Positions 8,254 to 17,958 of a stretch of 64,000 nt of DNA are shown one piece after another. Positions within the stretch are counted from its first letter, which is position 1, and each line of letters begins with the position of its first letter. Where the stretch lies: positions 1,054,001 through 1,118,000 of the forward strand of contig CP166702.1 of assembly GCA_051414805.1 (NCBI GenBank). The letters run 5' to 3'. Under the pieces are notes generated by a model. That model did not search any database. It had not been told where the DNA came from and was given only the letters and a program-made list of their open reading frames with translations. A program made the translations under genes and the position numbers. Source of the DNA: Xenophilus sp003671765. Lineage in GTDB: Bacteria; Pseudomonadota; Gammaproteobacteria; Burkholderiales; Burkholderiaceae_C.

Positions 8254-8288
8254 CTCAAGCAGACTGCAAGGTCCAATCCGACCCAATC

Positions 8289-9272
8289 TCAACTCAAGTC
8301 ATCCAAAGTATCCGGATCCGGCCCATCCCCAATCGCCTCCCGCGTCGCCCCCGCCTGCACCTGCAGCCACGCCCCGAAAGCCTGGATCTCCGGCCGCCCG
8401 GCACTGCGCGGCGACACGAGCAACCAATACGCCATGGGCGACTCCATGCGCTGACGCGGCAGCACCTCGACCAGGTCGCCGCTGGCCAGGCTCTCGGCCA
8501 CCAGGGCACTGCGCGCCAGCACCACGCCCTGGCCGGTCAGCGCCGCCTGCACCATCTGGTAGGCGTAGTTGAAGTACAGCCAGCGCCGCGGCTGCGACTT
8601 GGTGAGGCCGTTGACCTCGAACCAGCGCCGCCAGGTCAACCATTCCAGGTGCGTGCGGTGCGCATCGCCGGCCTCGATCAAGGTGAAGCGCGCGATGTCC
8701 TCCGGCTTGCGGATCGGCGGGTTGCTCTTGAGCAGCCAGGGGCTGGCCACCGGCGTGAGGTGCTCGCCGAAGAGCCGCACCGACCCCGGCGGCATGCTCT
8801 CGGGCGGGCCGTAGCGCAGCGCCAGGTCGACGTCGGCCACGTCCAGGTCCACGGCTGAATCGCTGGCGTCGATGCGGATGTCGATGTCGGGGTTGTCGCG
8901 CTGGAAGGCCTCCAGCCTCGGGATGAGCCACATCGATGCGAAAGACGCGAAGGTCGTGAGCGCCACGGTCTTGCGGCCCGCGCTCTGGCGGATCTGCCGC
9001 ACCGCGCCGTCGATGCGCGGCAGCGCCTGCTGCACCGACAGCAGCAGCTGCGCGCCGGCGCTGGTGAGTTCCACCGCGCGCGTGTGGCGCAGGAACAGCG
9101 GCACGCCCACCTCGTCTTCCAGCGACTGGATCTGGCGGCTCACGGCCGACTGGGTGAGCGCCATCTCCTCGGCCGCGGCGCGGAAGTTCAGGTGCCGCGC
9201 CACGGCCTCGAAGGCACGCAGGTAGCCGGCGCCGATGGGGCGTGTGCGCAGGTGGGTCTGGGAATGCTGCAT
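8289..9272 (-). CDS. LysR-family transcriptional regulator (GcvA-like)
   Basis: The 327-residue protein has an N-terminal winged helix (residues 15-75) with FRAAAEEMALTQSAVSRQIQ as recognition region, and a type 2 periplasmic-binding-like effector domain from about residue 95. VALTTFASFASMWLIPRLEA opens the effector fold as in the GcvA/AmpR group. LysR proteins bind promoters as tetramers and usually control a divergent gene. The divergent neighbour is the DUF2917 gene 141 bases away, which is a reasonable but untested target. The C-terminal tail is acidic and short. The effector is unknown. Confidence 0.9.
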   Translation of the reverse strand: MQHSQTHLRTRPIGAGYLRAFEAVARHLNFRAAAEEMALTQSAVSRQIQSLEDEVGVPLFLRHTRAVELTSAGAQLLLSVQQALPRIDGAVRQIRQSAGRKTVALTTFASFASMWLIPRLEAFQRDNPDIDIRIDASDSAVDLDVADVDLALRYGPPESMPPGSVRLFGEHLTPVASPWLLKSNPPIRKPEDIARFTLIEAGDAHRTHLEWLTWRRWFEVNGLTKSQPRRWLYFNYAYQMVQAALTGQGVVLARSALVAESLASGDLVEVLPRQRMESPMAYWLLVSPRSAGRPEIQAFGAWLQVQAGATREAIGDGPDPDTLDDLS

Positions 9273-9413
9273 GCCGCCGAGGGTAACGGCATTGATGCGA
9301 AACCGGAATCAGTCGGGGCCCGCGTTTTCATTGGACCCCAAGGCGGGCCACGCAGATCATTCATTCCCGAATCGCGCCGTTGCGTATTCGAGCGAACGCT
9401 TCAGGAGTCCACC

Positions 9414-9731
9414 ATGTCCGCTGCTTGCACCACCACCTCGGTTTCCTCCCTCGCGCTGCCCGGCCGGGCAGCGGCCGTGCCGCCGGCGGTCCGCCGCGGC
9501 GCCTGGCAACTGGCCGCTGGCCAGGCCACCACGCTGAAGGCGGCGCGCGCCAGCGTGCTGCGCATCCGGCAGGGCCGGCTGTGGATCACCCGCGACGCCA
9601 CCGCGCAGTGGGGCAGCGAGGACCTCGTCCTGGGCCCCGGCGAGTCGCTCACGGTGCAGGCCGGCCAACGCATCGTGATGGAGCCGTGGGACGGCTACGG
9701 CGCCACCTACAGCTGGGACGTCGAGGCTTGA
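9414..9731 (+). CDS. DUF2917 domain protein
   Basis: The 105-residue protein carries the small DUF2917 cupin-like core from about residue 30: WQLAAGQATTLKAARASVLR followed by GRLWITRDATAQWGSEDLVL and a final aromatic segment GYGATYSW. Members are widespread in Burkholderiales, often next to LysR genes, and have no known biochemical role. The start at 9414 is preceded by a good ribosome binding site (AGGAG at 9403-9407). The first 25 residues are serine/proline-rich and probably disordered. It is transcribed divergently from the LysR gene, so it is the most likely regulated partner. Confidence 0.8.
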   Translation: MSAACTTTSVSSLALPGRAAAVPPAVRRGAWQLAAGQATTLKAARASVLRIRQGRLWITRDATAQWGSEDLVLGPGESLTVQAGQRIVMEPWDGYGATYSWDVEA

Positions 9732-9774
9732 CCAGCGCCACCGGCCGGCCCACCGGGCGGCCGAATGCGCCAGC

Positions 9775-10200
9775 TCAGGACTGGATGTCGAAGCTCGGCC
9801 GCAGCGCCAGGAACTTTTGCAAGGCGTCGTCGCCGCGCAGCAGGGCCAGGCGCTCCATTTCCATCGGGTCTTCGGCCTGGGCATAGCCCATGTCGAAGCG
9901 CTGGTAGCGCCGCTCGCGCAGCGCGCCTTCGTAGGCGATGTTCACTTCGCTGTGGCGCTCGTCGGCCGCGATGCGGCCCATCAGCGACTCGACCGCCGCG
10001 GCCGGCCCTTCGAGGTGCTGGCAGAAGCGCTGCCCGTCGAACACCAGCAGCCCGGTGATGCCGTTGGCGGCGTTGAAGGGGCGCGCACGCGCCAGGATCT
10101 GTCCGATGGCCGTGGGCGACTGGCTGTCCGCCAGCTGACTCCAGTACAGGAATTCGTAAAGGGGTACGGGAGCGTTTGGCGTCGGGGTGCGATCGGGCAT
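9775..10200 (-). CDS. BLUF-domain blue-light sensor
   Basis: This 141-residue, single-domain protein has the BLUF flavin photoreceptor fold. The photoactive residues are all present: Tyr19 in FLYWSQ, Asn43 in RPFNAANGITG and Gln61 in FCQHLEG. Their spacing of 24 and 18 residues equals that of AppA. The downstream part has ADERHSEVNIAYEG. A BLUF protein binds FAD and changes its hydrogen bonding under blue light. With no output domain it must signal through a partner. The start at 10200 avoids a TTG-initiated extension that would run into an operator-like palindrome. It is divergent from a Crp/Fnr regulator 79 bases away, an obvious candidate partner or regulator. Confidence 0.9.
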   Translation of the reverse strand: MPDRTPTPNAPVPLYEFLYWSQLADSQSPTAIGQILARARPFNAANGITGLLVFDGQRFCQHLEGPAAAVESLMGRIAADERHSEVNIAYEGALRERRYQRFDMGYAQAEDPMEMERLALLRGDDALQKFLALRPSFDIQS

Positions 10201-10239
10201 GTCGCCGGCGACTGTAGGCGGGCGCGGCCTACGAAGAAA

Positions 10240-10251
10240 TGTCAAATGACA
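10240..10251. promoter_or_regulatory. Palindromic operator between BLUF and Crp/Fnr genes
   Basis: TGTCAAATGACA (TGTCA-N2-TGACA) is a perfect palindrome in the short divergent intergenic region, 28 bases before the Crp/Fnr ATG. Its symmetry and location suit autoregulation or shared control of both genes. It does not match the E. coli FNR consensus. Confidence 0.45.
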
Positions 10252-10279
10252 CTCAGCATGTCGCTAGAGTTCGCGGGGT

Positions 10280-11044
10280 ATGCAAGGTTCATCCTCCCCG
10301 ACTCCCGCCGGCTGCGACGGCGCTTGCGCCACCTGCAACCTGCATGAGCGCGACGCTTTCCTGCCCCTGGACGACGCCGAGCGCGATGCGATCGCCGTCT
10401 TTCGCAGCGGCTCGCGCGAGGTCGCCGCGGGTCGGCTCATCATCGAGGAGCATCGGCGCAGCCCGAACCTCTACACGCTCTACAGCGGCTGGGCGTTTCG
10501 CTTCAAGACGCTGAGCGATGGCCGCCGGCAGATCCTGAATTTCCTGCTGCCGGGCGACTTCATGGGGCTGCAGGACGAGTTCGCCGAAGGCACGACCTAC
10601 GGCGTGGAGGCGGCGACGGATTGCACGCTGTGCGTGTTCCCGCGCGACCGCCTGTGGGACTTCTTCAATCGCCAGCCCAAGCTCGGCTACGCGATCACCT
10701 GGCTGGCTGCCAACGAAGAGAAAGCGGTCGACGACAACCTCGTGACGGCCGGGCGTCGTGCGGCGGCCGAGCGGGTGGCCATGACGCTGCTCCACCTGTA
10801 CCGCCGTGCCGAGCGCGTCGGTCTGGCGGCCGATGGGCGCGTGCCCTTCTTTCCCTTCCAGCAGCAGCACATCGCGGACGCCGTGGGCCTGTCGCTGGTG
10901 CACACCAACAAGACCCTGCGCAAGCTGCAGCGCCTGGGCCTGCATCGGCTGGAAGGCAACGTGCTCGAGATTCTGGAGCCGCATGCGCTGGAGCAACTGG
11001 GCGACTACTTCGAGCGGCCGCAGCGGCCGACGCCGTTGATCTGA
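10280..11044 (+). CDS. Crp/Fnr-family regulator with N-terminal cysteines
   Basis: The 254-residue protein has a cyclic-nucleotide-binding-like domain (about 30-150, with FLLPGDFMGLQDEF) and a C-terminal helix-turn-helix around residues 190-230 (QQQHIADAVGLSLVHTNKTL). The N-terminus carries Cys12, Cys16 and Cys19 in a CX3CX2C pattern, and Cys115/Cys118 lie in the sensory domain. This resembles FNR, but the position equivalent to the third N-terminal iron-sulphur ligand of E. coli FNR (after CX2CX5) is not a cysteine. An oxygen-sensing cluster is therefore uncertain. It is divergent from the BLUF sensor and may couple light and redox or general stress control. Confidence 0.88.
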   Translation: MQGSSSPTPAGCDGACATCNLHERDAFLPLDDAERDAIAVFRSGSREVAAGRLIIEEHRRSPNLYTLYSGWAFRFKTLSDGRRQILNFLLPGDFMGLQDEFAEGTTYGVEAATDCTLCVFPRDRLWDFFNRQPKLGYAITWLAANEEKAVDDNLVTAGRRAAAERVAMTLLHLYRRAERVGLAADGRVPFFPFQQQHIADAVGLSLVHTNKTLRKLQRLGLHRLEGNVLEILEPHALEQLGDYFERPQRPTPLI

Positions 11045-11104
11045 GCGCTGCTGCGCTTGGCCGATTTGGGTCGGTGGTCTGAACCCGGCCGGCGGCGCCG
11101 GTGT

Positions 11105-11136
11105 GCGTTCTCCGGCTCAGGCTCGCGCTGACTGGT
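11105..11136 (+). repeat. Left arm of a short inverted-repeat element
   Basis: This 32-base arm, centred on CCGGCTCAGGCTCGCGCTGA, matches the reverse complement of 11324-11356 with only two or three differences. The gene-free stretch 11045-11521 contains these arms around about 190 bases with the symmetric CCCTCCCCCAGAGGGAGAGG (11176-11195). I see no gene in it. Confidence 0.75.
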
Positions 11137-11323
11137 GAGCCGCGCCTTCTCTATCGCTGCAAGCCCCCACCCCGACCCTCCCCCAGAGGGAGAGGGAGGA
11201 AGTCAGCGCACAGCACAGCGGTCCAGGGCGGTGGTCGTGGGCCTGCGGGCGCAGGCGCCATTCGCGGCGCCGTGCAGTCTCTCCAGCACGTCGACGGACA
11301 GCGAGCACACAGCATCCGCAACA

Positions 11324-11356
11324 AGCCGGTCAGCGCGAGCCTGAGCCGGAAAACGC
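11324..11356 (-). repeat. Right arm of a short inverted-repeat element
   Basis: Inverted copy of 11105-11136, also containing TCAGCGCGAGCCTGAGCCGG. The pair bounds a MITE-like unit of about 250 bases with no coding potential. Confidence 0.75.
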
Positions 11357-11521
11357 AGGCCCGCGGCCGCCGCCAGCGCCCCAGTCCGTCGTGCCGGCCG
11401 ATCCACAGCAAAGACGGAAAGAGCCAACAGCAATGAAAGTAACGAACGTGACGATTTCGGCCGCACCTCAGATACAGCAAGCGGCACAGCCCGATCGCAC
11501 TTTCCTCCAAACAACCTCGCC

Positions 11522-12430
11522 TCAGTCGGCGGCCATTAATGCCTCCACGTCGCGCGCATAGCGTCCCAGCCGGTCCACCGCCCGGCTGCGCTGCGCCGGC
11601 GTCGTCGCGTTGTGCAGGGCAGCCAGGTTGCGGCAACCCTCGTCCTGCAGGGCGGCCTGGTGCTCGCGCCAGGGCCCGGCCGGCGGCTCGGCGATGCGGC
11701 GCACCAGTGCATGGATCGCCGCCTGCGCCTGGGCCGGCGCCGTGCGCTCCGATTGGAAGCGCCGCAGCATCACCACGATCTCGCCCTGGCGGGCCCGGCG
11801 CTCGGCGTCCGCGCGCTTCGCATCGAAGACCGACTCGGTCGCCATCCGCCGCAGCATCGCGCGTTGCTCGGCATGCAGCGCGCCGTAGAAGTCTTCATGA
11901 CGGTCGAGGAGGCGCTCGTAACGCTTGCCCTGCAGGGCCGCCGCATCGAGCGACACCCAATCCTTGCGGTACTCGGCGTTCACTTTCGCGTACTTGGCCT
12001 GCAGGTGCTGCAGCTGCGCGGGCGAGAGCGTGAGCGCGAGCTCGGCCACCGGCGCCTCGGCGCGCAGCGCCGTGGCCAGCAGGCGTTCGCGGATCGCGTC
12101 GGCGAATTCGCAAGCCTGTGCCGGCGTGATGTCATTCGGCGCCAGCGCCTGCGCCCGGCGCAGCAGCGCGAGCAACTGCGGCAGTTCCTCGCGGCGATGC
12201 CAGGCGAGCAGCGCATCGAGTTCTTCTCGCACGCGCAGCGACTGCGCGCCGTCGAAATCCACGTACCCGTCGAGCCACCAGTAGCTCACCGTCGGCAGGT
12301 TGTTGTAGGCCAAGCGCACGGCGCTGCAGGCGCCCAGCAGGGCGGCCAGGAGCAGCACGCCGATAATTTGCAGCCGCCTCCACAGGCGCGGCGTGGCTGG
12401 CGCATGCACCGCGGCGCCTGGCTCGTTCAT
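11522..12430 (-). CDS. DUF6279-type lipoprotein
   Basis: The 302-residue protein has a type II signal peptide ending in the lipobox LAALLGAC near residue 35. It continues SAVRLAYNNLPTVSYWWLDGYVDF, a hallmark of the DUF6279 lipoproteins. The remainder is almost entirely charged alpha-helix (for example LQAKYAKVNAEYRKDW and MLRRFQSERTAPAQAQAAIH) and may form a coiled bundle in the periplasm. The function of the family is unknown. The start at 12430 gives the signal peptide; longer readings upstream are antisense to glmU. It is divergent from glmU with only 19 bases between start codons. Confidence 0.85.
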   Translation of the reverse strand: MNEPGAAVHAPATPRLWRRLQIIGVLLLAALLGACSAVRLAYNNLPTVSYWWLDGYVDFDGAQSLRVREELDALLAWHRREELPQLLALLRRAQALAPNDITPAQACEFADAIRERLLATALRAEAPVAELALTLSPAQLQHLQAKYAKVNAEYRKDWVSLDAAALQGKRYERLLDRHEDFYGALHAEQRAMLRRMATESVFDAKRADAERRARQGEIVVMLRRFQSERTAPAQAQAAIHALVRRIAEPPAGPWREHQAALQDEGCRNLAALHNATTPAQRSRAVDRLGRYARDVEALMAAD

Positions 12431-12449
12431 CACCGTCTCCGATCCCGAC

Positions 12450-13901
12450 ATGACCGCTTCATCCCGCAGCACCTCGCCATCGAACCCCACCGGCCTGGAG
12501 GCCGGCCCGCTCGCCGTCGTCGTCATGGCCGCGGGCAAGGGCACGCGCATGAAGAGCCGGCTGCCCAAAGTGTTGCATCGATTGGCCGGGCAGCCCCTCA
12601 TTGGCCGTGTGATCGATACGGCCACGCGGTTGGGCGCGGCGCGGATCGTGGTCGTCACCGGCCACGGCGCCGACGAGGTCGAAGGCGCCGTGCGCGGACT
12701 GGCCGGGGCTTCGGTGGCGCTGGACTTTGCGCGGCAGGAGCCGCAGCTGGGCACCGGCCACGCCGTGCAGCAGGCGGCGCCCAGGCTGCCCGATGCGGGC
12801 ACGGTGCTCGTGCTGTCGGGCGACGTGCCGCTGATCGGCGAGGACACGCTGCGTGCGCTGGTGGCGGCGAGCGGCGGCGAGCGGCTGGCGCTGCTCACCA
12901 TCGAACTGGATGACCCCACCGGCTATGGGCGCGTCGTGCGGGACGCAGCGGGCGCCCAGGTCCAGGCCATCGTCGAGCACAAGGACGCCACCGAGGCCCA
13001 GCGCGCCATCCGCGAGATCTACAGCGGCGTGATGGCCGCGCCGGCCGCCGCGCTCAAGCGCTGGCTCGGCCAGCTCCGCAACGACAACGCCCAGGTCGAG
13101 TACTACCTGACCGACGTGGCGCGCATCGCCGTGGACGAGGGCACGCCGGTGGTGGCCGAGGTGATCGCCGACGAGATGCAGGTCGCGGGCGTCAACAGCC
13201 CCTCGCAGCTCGCGGCACTGGAACGCGTGTGGCAACGCCGCGAGGCGGAGCGCCTGATGGACGCGGGCGTGCGCCTGGCCGACCCGGCGCGCTTCGACCT
13301 TCGCGGCGAGCTCGCCTGCGGGCAGGACGTCGAGATCGACGTCGGCTGCATCTTCGAAGGCCGCGTCGAGCTGGGCGAGGGCGTGCGCATCGGGGCGCAC
13401 TGCGTGATCGCCAACGCGCGCATCGCCGCGGGTGCCGTCATCCATCCCTTCACCCACATCGACGGCGGCAAGGAAGGCGCGGTCGTCGGTGCCGGCGCGC
13501 TCATCGGCCCCTATGCGCGGCTGCGCCCCGGCGCGCAGCTGGGCGCCGAGGTGCACGTGGGCAACTTCGTCGAAATCAAGAACTCCACCCTGGCCGACGG
13601 CGCCAAGGCCAACCACCTGGCCTACCTGGGCGACGCGACCGTGGGCGCGCGCGTGAACTACGGCGCCGGCAGCATCACCGCCAACTACGACGGCGCCAAC
13701 AAGCACCGCACCGTCATCGGCGACGACGTGCACGTGGGCAGCAACTGCGTGCTGGTCGCGCCCATCACCATCGGCGCGGGCGGCACCGTGGGCGGCGGTT
13801 CCACCGTGACGAAGAGCACCGAGCCGGGCGCACTGACCGTGGCGCGCGGGCGGCAGGTGAGCTTCCCGAACTGGCAACGGCCGAAGAAGGCGCCGAAGTA
13901 A
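12450..13901 (+). CDS. glmU: Bifunctional GlmU: N-acetyltransferase / GlcNAc-1-P uridyltransferase
   Basis: This 483-residue enzyme makes UDP-GlcNAc for peptidoglycan and LPS in two steps. The N-terminal pyrophosphorylase domain begins VVVMAAGKGTRMKSRLPKVL (about residues 22-41), the nucleotide-binding signature. From about residue 275 the left-handed beta-helix acetyltransferase domain follows with hexapeptide repeats, including VHVGNFVEIKN, NYGAGSITANYDG and VHVGSNCVLVAPI. The length is slightly above the usual 456, owing to an N-terminal extension of about 20 residues; the internal ATG in the MAAGKG motif is too late to be the start. The product feeds the same pathway as GlmS encoded 1.7 kb downstream on the same strand. 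Confidence 0.96.
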   Translation: MTASSRSTSPSNPTGLEAGPLAVVVMAAGKGTRMKSRLPKVLHRLAGQPLIGRVIDTATRLGAARIVVVTGHGADEVEGAVRGLAGASVALDFARQEPQLGTGHAVQQAAPRLPDAGTVLVLSGDVPLIGEDTLRALVAASGGERLALLTIELDDPTGYGRVVRDAAGAQVQAIVEHKDATEAQRAIREIYSGVMAAPAAALKRWLGQLRNDNAQVEYYLTDVARIAVDEGTPVVAEVIADEMQVAGVNSPSQLAALERVWQRREAERLMDAGVRLADPARFDLRGELACGQDVEIDVGCIFEGRVELGEGVRIGAHCVIANARIAAGAVIHPFTHIDGGKEGAVVGAGALIGPYARLRPGAQLGAEVHVGNFVEIKNSTLADGAKANHLAYLGDATVGARVNYGAGSITANYDGANKHRTVIGDDVHVGSNCVLVAPITIGAGGTVGGGSTVTKSTEPGALTVARGRQVSFPNWQRPKKAPK

Positions 13902-14011
13902 CGGGTCGCGCCCGGCGCGCGCTTGACCCTGCGCGCCGCGGGTTCTTGCTTTGACCTCAACGATGGTTGAGGTTGCACCGTGTCGGCTCCTGTTGATTCC
14001 GGACCGCGCCG

Positions 14012-14887
14012 ATGCCACCGCCCACCCTGCAGCATGCCGACCTCTACCTGCGCCGCCTCGGTTTCGCCCGGGCACCCGCGCCCACCCTCGACACGCTGCA
14101 TCTGCTGCAACTGCGGCACACGGCGGCCTTCGCCTTCGAGACGCTGAACAGCTTCCTGCACCGGCCGGTGCCGATCGACCTGCCGTCCGTCGAGCGCAAG
14201 CTGCTGCTCGAGGGGCGCGGCGGCTACTGCTACGAGCTCAACGGCCTCTACCTGGCGCTGCTGCGGCAACTGGGTTTCGACGCCACGCCCCTCACGGGCC
14301 GTGTGGTGATGGGCGGCCCGGACGATGCGCTGCCGCCGCGCACCCACCAGATGGTGCGCGTGCGGGTGGGCGGACGTGACTGGCTGTCGGACGTGGGCTT
14401 CGGCGGGATGGTGCCCACGGCGCCGCTGGCGCTGGACGATTCGGGCCCGCAGCCCACCCCGCACGAGCCCTTCCGGCTCGACCGCCGCAGCGGGCGCTAC
14501 ACCTTGCGCGCCTGGGTCGGCGAGGCATGGAAGGCGATGTACGTCTTCGACCTGGAGGCGCCGGCGCCGGCCGACCTGGAGGTCGGCAACTGGTACGTGT
14601 CGACCTACCCCGATTCGCCTTTCCTCGGGCGGCTGGTGGCGGCCCGCACCGGGCCCTTCTGCCGCCACACGCTGCGCGGCGGCAGCTATGCGGTGCACCG
14701 CCTGGGCCAGCCCAGCCTGCGGCGCGAGCTGCGCACGCCGCAGGCGGTCATCGGCGTGTTGCGGGAGGTCTTCGGCCTGCAGCTTCCCGCGCAGCCGGGC
14801 TTGCATGCGGCCATCGCGCAGCAGCTCGATGCCGGGCACGCGGACGCCTCGGATCCGGAGCCAGAAGTGCTCGCGACGCCCGCCTGA
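14012..14887 (+). CDS. Arylamine N-acetyltransferase
   Basis: The 291-residue protein has the NAT fold and an intact catalytic triad: Cys73 in RGGYCYELN, His112 in RTHQMVRV and Asp127 in LSDVGFGG. The enzyme transfers acetyl from acetyl-CoA to arylamines, hydrazines or related amines through a thioester on the Cys. In bacteria it can detoxify aromatic amines or finish secondary metabolites. The C-terminal third is lid-like and ends in an acidic tail. It lies between glmU and the Lrp-type regulator on the plus strand, with no obvious operon partner. Confidence 0.93.
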   Translation: MPPPTLQHADLYLRRLGFARAPAPTLDTLHLLQLRHTAAFAFETLNSFLHRPVPIDLPSVERKLLLEGRGGYCYELNGLYLALLRQLGFDATPLTGRVVMGGPDDALPPRTHQMVRVRVGGRDWLSDVGFGGMVPTAPLALDDSGPQPTPHEPFRLDRRSGRYTLRAWVGEAWKAMYVFDLEAPAPADLEVGNWYVSTYPDSPFLGRLVAARTGPFCRHTLRGGSYAVHRLGQPSLRRELRTPQAVIGVLREVFGLQLPAQPGLHAAIAQQLDAGHADASDPEPEVLATPA

Positions 14888-14899
14888 CGGGCGCAATCA

Positions 14900-14916
14900 G
14901 CTATCGAAAAGAGAGC
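14900..14916 (+). repeat. Degenerate GCTAT-N7-ATAGC repeat, copy 3
   Basis: GCTATCGAAAAGAGAGC keeps only the core of the dispersed repeat and is in the same orientation as the others. It lies in the convergent gap between nat and the Lrp-type gene. The tail is barely recognisable. Confidence 0.4.
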
Positions 14917-14929
14917 ATCGAAAGACGCT

Positions 14930-15433
14930 TCAACGGATCGCATCGGGCGCGGCGCCGGAGACGGGCAGGGGCAGCCGCGGCTCGAACTTCGCACGCTTGA
15001 CGCTGAAGAAGGCCTTCACGTTGCGCACGTTGGCATCGCTGGTGAACAGGCGCTGCGCCAGCGCGTGGTAGGCCGGCATGTCGCGCACCGTGACCACGAG
15101 GATGAAGTCCGGCCCGGGCGAGACGCGCCAGCACTGCTGCACGGCGGCGTCCGGCGCGACACGGGCCTCGAAGGCGTCGAGCGCGCCGGCGTCCTGGCGG
15201 TCGAGCGAGATTTCCACCAGGGCCGTGAGCGTAACGGCCAGGCGGTCGGCTGCCAGCAGTGCCACCTCGCGCTCGATCAGCCCCGCCTGTCGCAGCCGCT
15301 GCACGCGGCGCAGGCAGGTGGCGGGCGACAGGTGGGTGTCCAGCGCCAGTTGCTGGTTGGTGCGCGAGGCGTCGCGCTGCAGGGCGTCGAGCAGGCGCCA
15401 GTCGACGGCATCGAGGTTGATTTCTTCCGACAT
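14930..15433 (-). CDS. Lrp/AsnC-family transcriptional regulator
   Basis: The 167-residue protein has the classic two-part layout. The N-terminal helix-turn-helix (LLDALQRDASRTNQQLALDT then LSPATCLRRVQRLRQAGLI) is followed by the RAM effector-binding domain with CWRVSPGPDFILVVTVRDMP. Such proteins assemble as octamers and respond to amino acids. I chose the ATG at 15433 rather than 15460 because the shorter form begins right before the DNA-binding domain and leaves a symmetric site at 15451-15482 outside the gene. It is divergent from glmS; autoregulation is likely and an effect on glmS is possible. Confidence 0.9.
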   Translation of the reverse strand: MSEEINLDAVDWRLLDALQRDASRTNQQLALDTHLSPATCLRRVQRLRQAGLIEREVALLAADRLAVTLTALVEISLDRQDAGALDAFEARVAPDAAVQQCWRVSPGPDFILVVTVRDMPAYHALAQRLFTSDANVRNVKAFFSVKRAKFEPRLPLPVSGAAPDAIR

Positions 15434-15450
15434 CACAGCAATTATGAAAT

Positions 15451-15482
15451 ATTCATTCAATCGCTCCCAATGGCGAATGAAT
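15451..15482. promoter_or_regulatory. Inverted repeat between lrp-like gene and glmS
   Basis: ATTCATTC and GAATGAAT form perfect 8-bp arms separated by 16 bases in an AT-rich patch just upstream of the regulator start. The spacing suits a multimeric Lrp/AsnC protein. A role is inferred from position only. Confidence 0.45.
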
Positions 15483-15568
15483 CATCCATATCCGCACCGA
15501 TAACGGAAGAACAATTCAGATCGGCCCGCCTACGATCGCATCCACGTCAGCTTTTCAAGGAATCCCCC

Positions 15569-17443
<1,875 letters not shown>

Positions 17444-17447
17444 CCGG

Positions 17448-17467
17448 CTGCGCCTGGGGTGGCGCAG
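17448..17467 (+). terminator. Stem-loop after glmS
   Basis: CTGCGCC and GGCGCAG form a perfect 7-bp stem around a TGGGGT loop, starting five bases after the glmS stop. There is no U-tract, so intrinsic termination is doubtful. Confidence 0.4.
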
Positions 17468-17750
17468 TCGCGGCGCGTAGCGCACAGGTCGCGCGCTGGT
17501 TTTGCCGTTTCGCGGCGCTCAGTCCTCGTCCAGCGCCGGGATGTCCTGTGGCGGCGGCGCCGGCGCATGAGTGGATCCGTTCGGTCTACGTCGTAGGCTT
17601 TGCCTTCGAGCCGCCGGCCACAGCGGCCTGAGGAACGCGCGACCGAATCTGCCCGGCCCGCCGTCAGGCCGTGACCAAAAGTCGACGCCAGGGTCCGGGC
17701 GGGCCGAATGCTTACATGTGGACGGAAGCGTACGTACTAACATCGGGCGC
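17468..17750. other. Gene-poor spacer after glmS
   Basis: I see no convincing gene here. A minus-strand open frame ending in PPPQDIPALDED (stop at 17519) has a protein-like C-terminus but no plausible beginning. The symmetric GTACGTAC at 17730-17737, just upstream of the small gene at 17751, could be an operator, but this is one short palindrome. Confidence 0.3.
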
Positions 17751-17948
17751 ATGGATTTCCCGTCTCCCGATACGTCCGAGTATGCAGCCCTGATGGACTT
17801 CATGGCCACGGGCGGTCGCGACCGGAGTTCGCTGAAGCCGGGGCAGGACCCTCGCCCCGCGGTGCGTCATGCGCTGCAGCGCCGCGCCCGGGCCATGACG
17901 CAGGCCCTGGTGGTGATGGCACGGGTGCGCGCGCGCCGGTTGCGCTGA
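17751..17948 (+). CDS. Small hypothetical protein (65 aa)
   Basis: The short frame starts MDFPSPDTSEYAALMDFMAT and ends in a strongly basic helix rich in Arg and Ala (RHALQRRARAMTQ and RVRARRLR). The product would be small and cationic with an amphipathic C-terminus. No family is recognised. Support is limited to an open frame with a sensible start and an AT-richer patch upstream (TACGTACTAACAT). It could be spurious. Confidence 0.35.
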   Translation: MDFPSPDTSEYAALMDFMATGGRDRSSLKPGQDPRPAVRHALQRRARAMTQALVVMARVRARRLR

Positions 17949-17958
17949 TCGCGCGGCG

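Noticed and set aside
15065..15568. Upstream extension of the glmS frame
   Set aside because: It is antisense to the Lrp-type gene. GlmS needs Cys2 exposed, so the start must be MCGIVGAA at 15569.
17730..17737. GTACGTAC as a TetR-type operator
   Set aside because: An 8-base palindrome without a nearby regulator gene is too weak a signal.
17519..17809. Minus-strand frame of 96 codons ending in PPPQDIPALDED
   Set aside because: The end looks protein-like but the beginning is antisense to the small gene at 17751 and no ribosome binding site or family match is seen.
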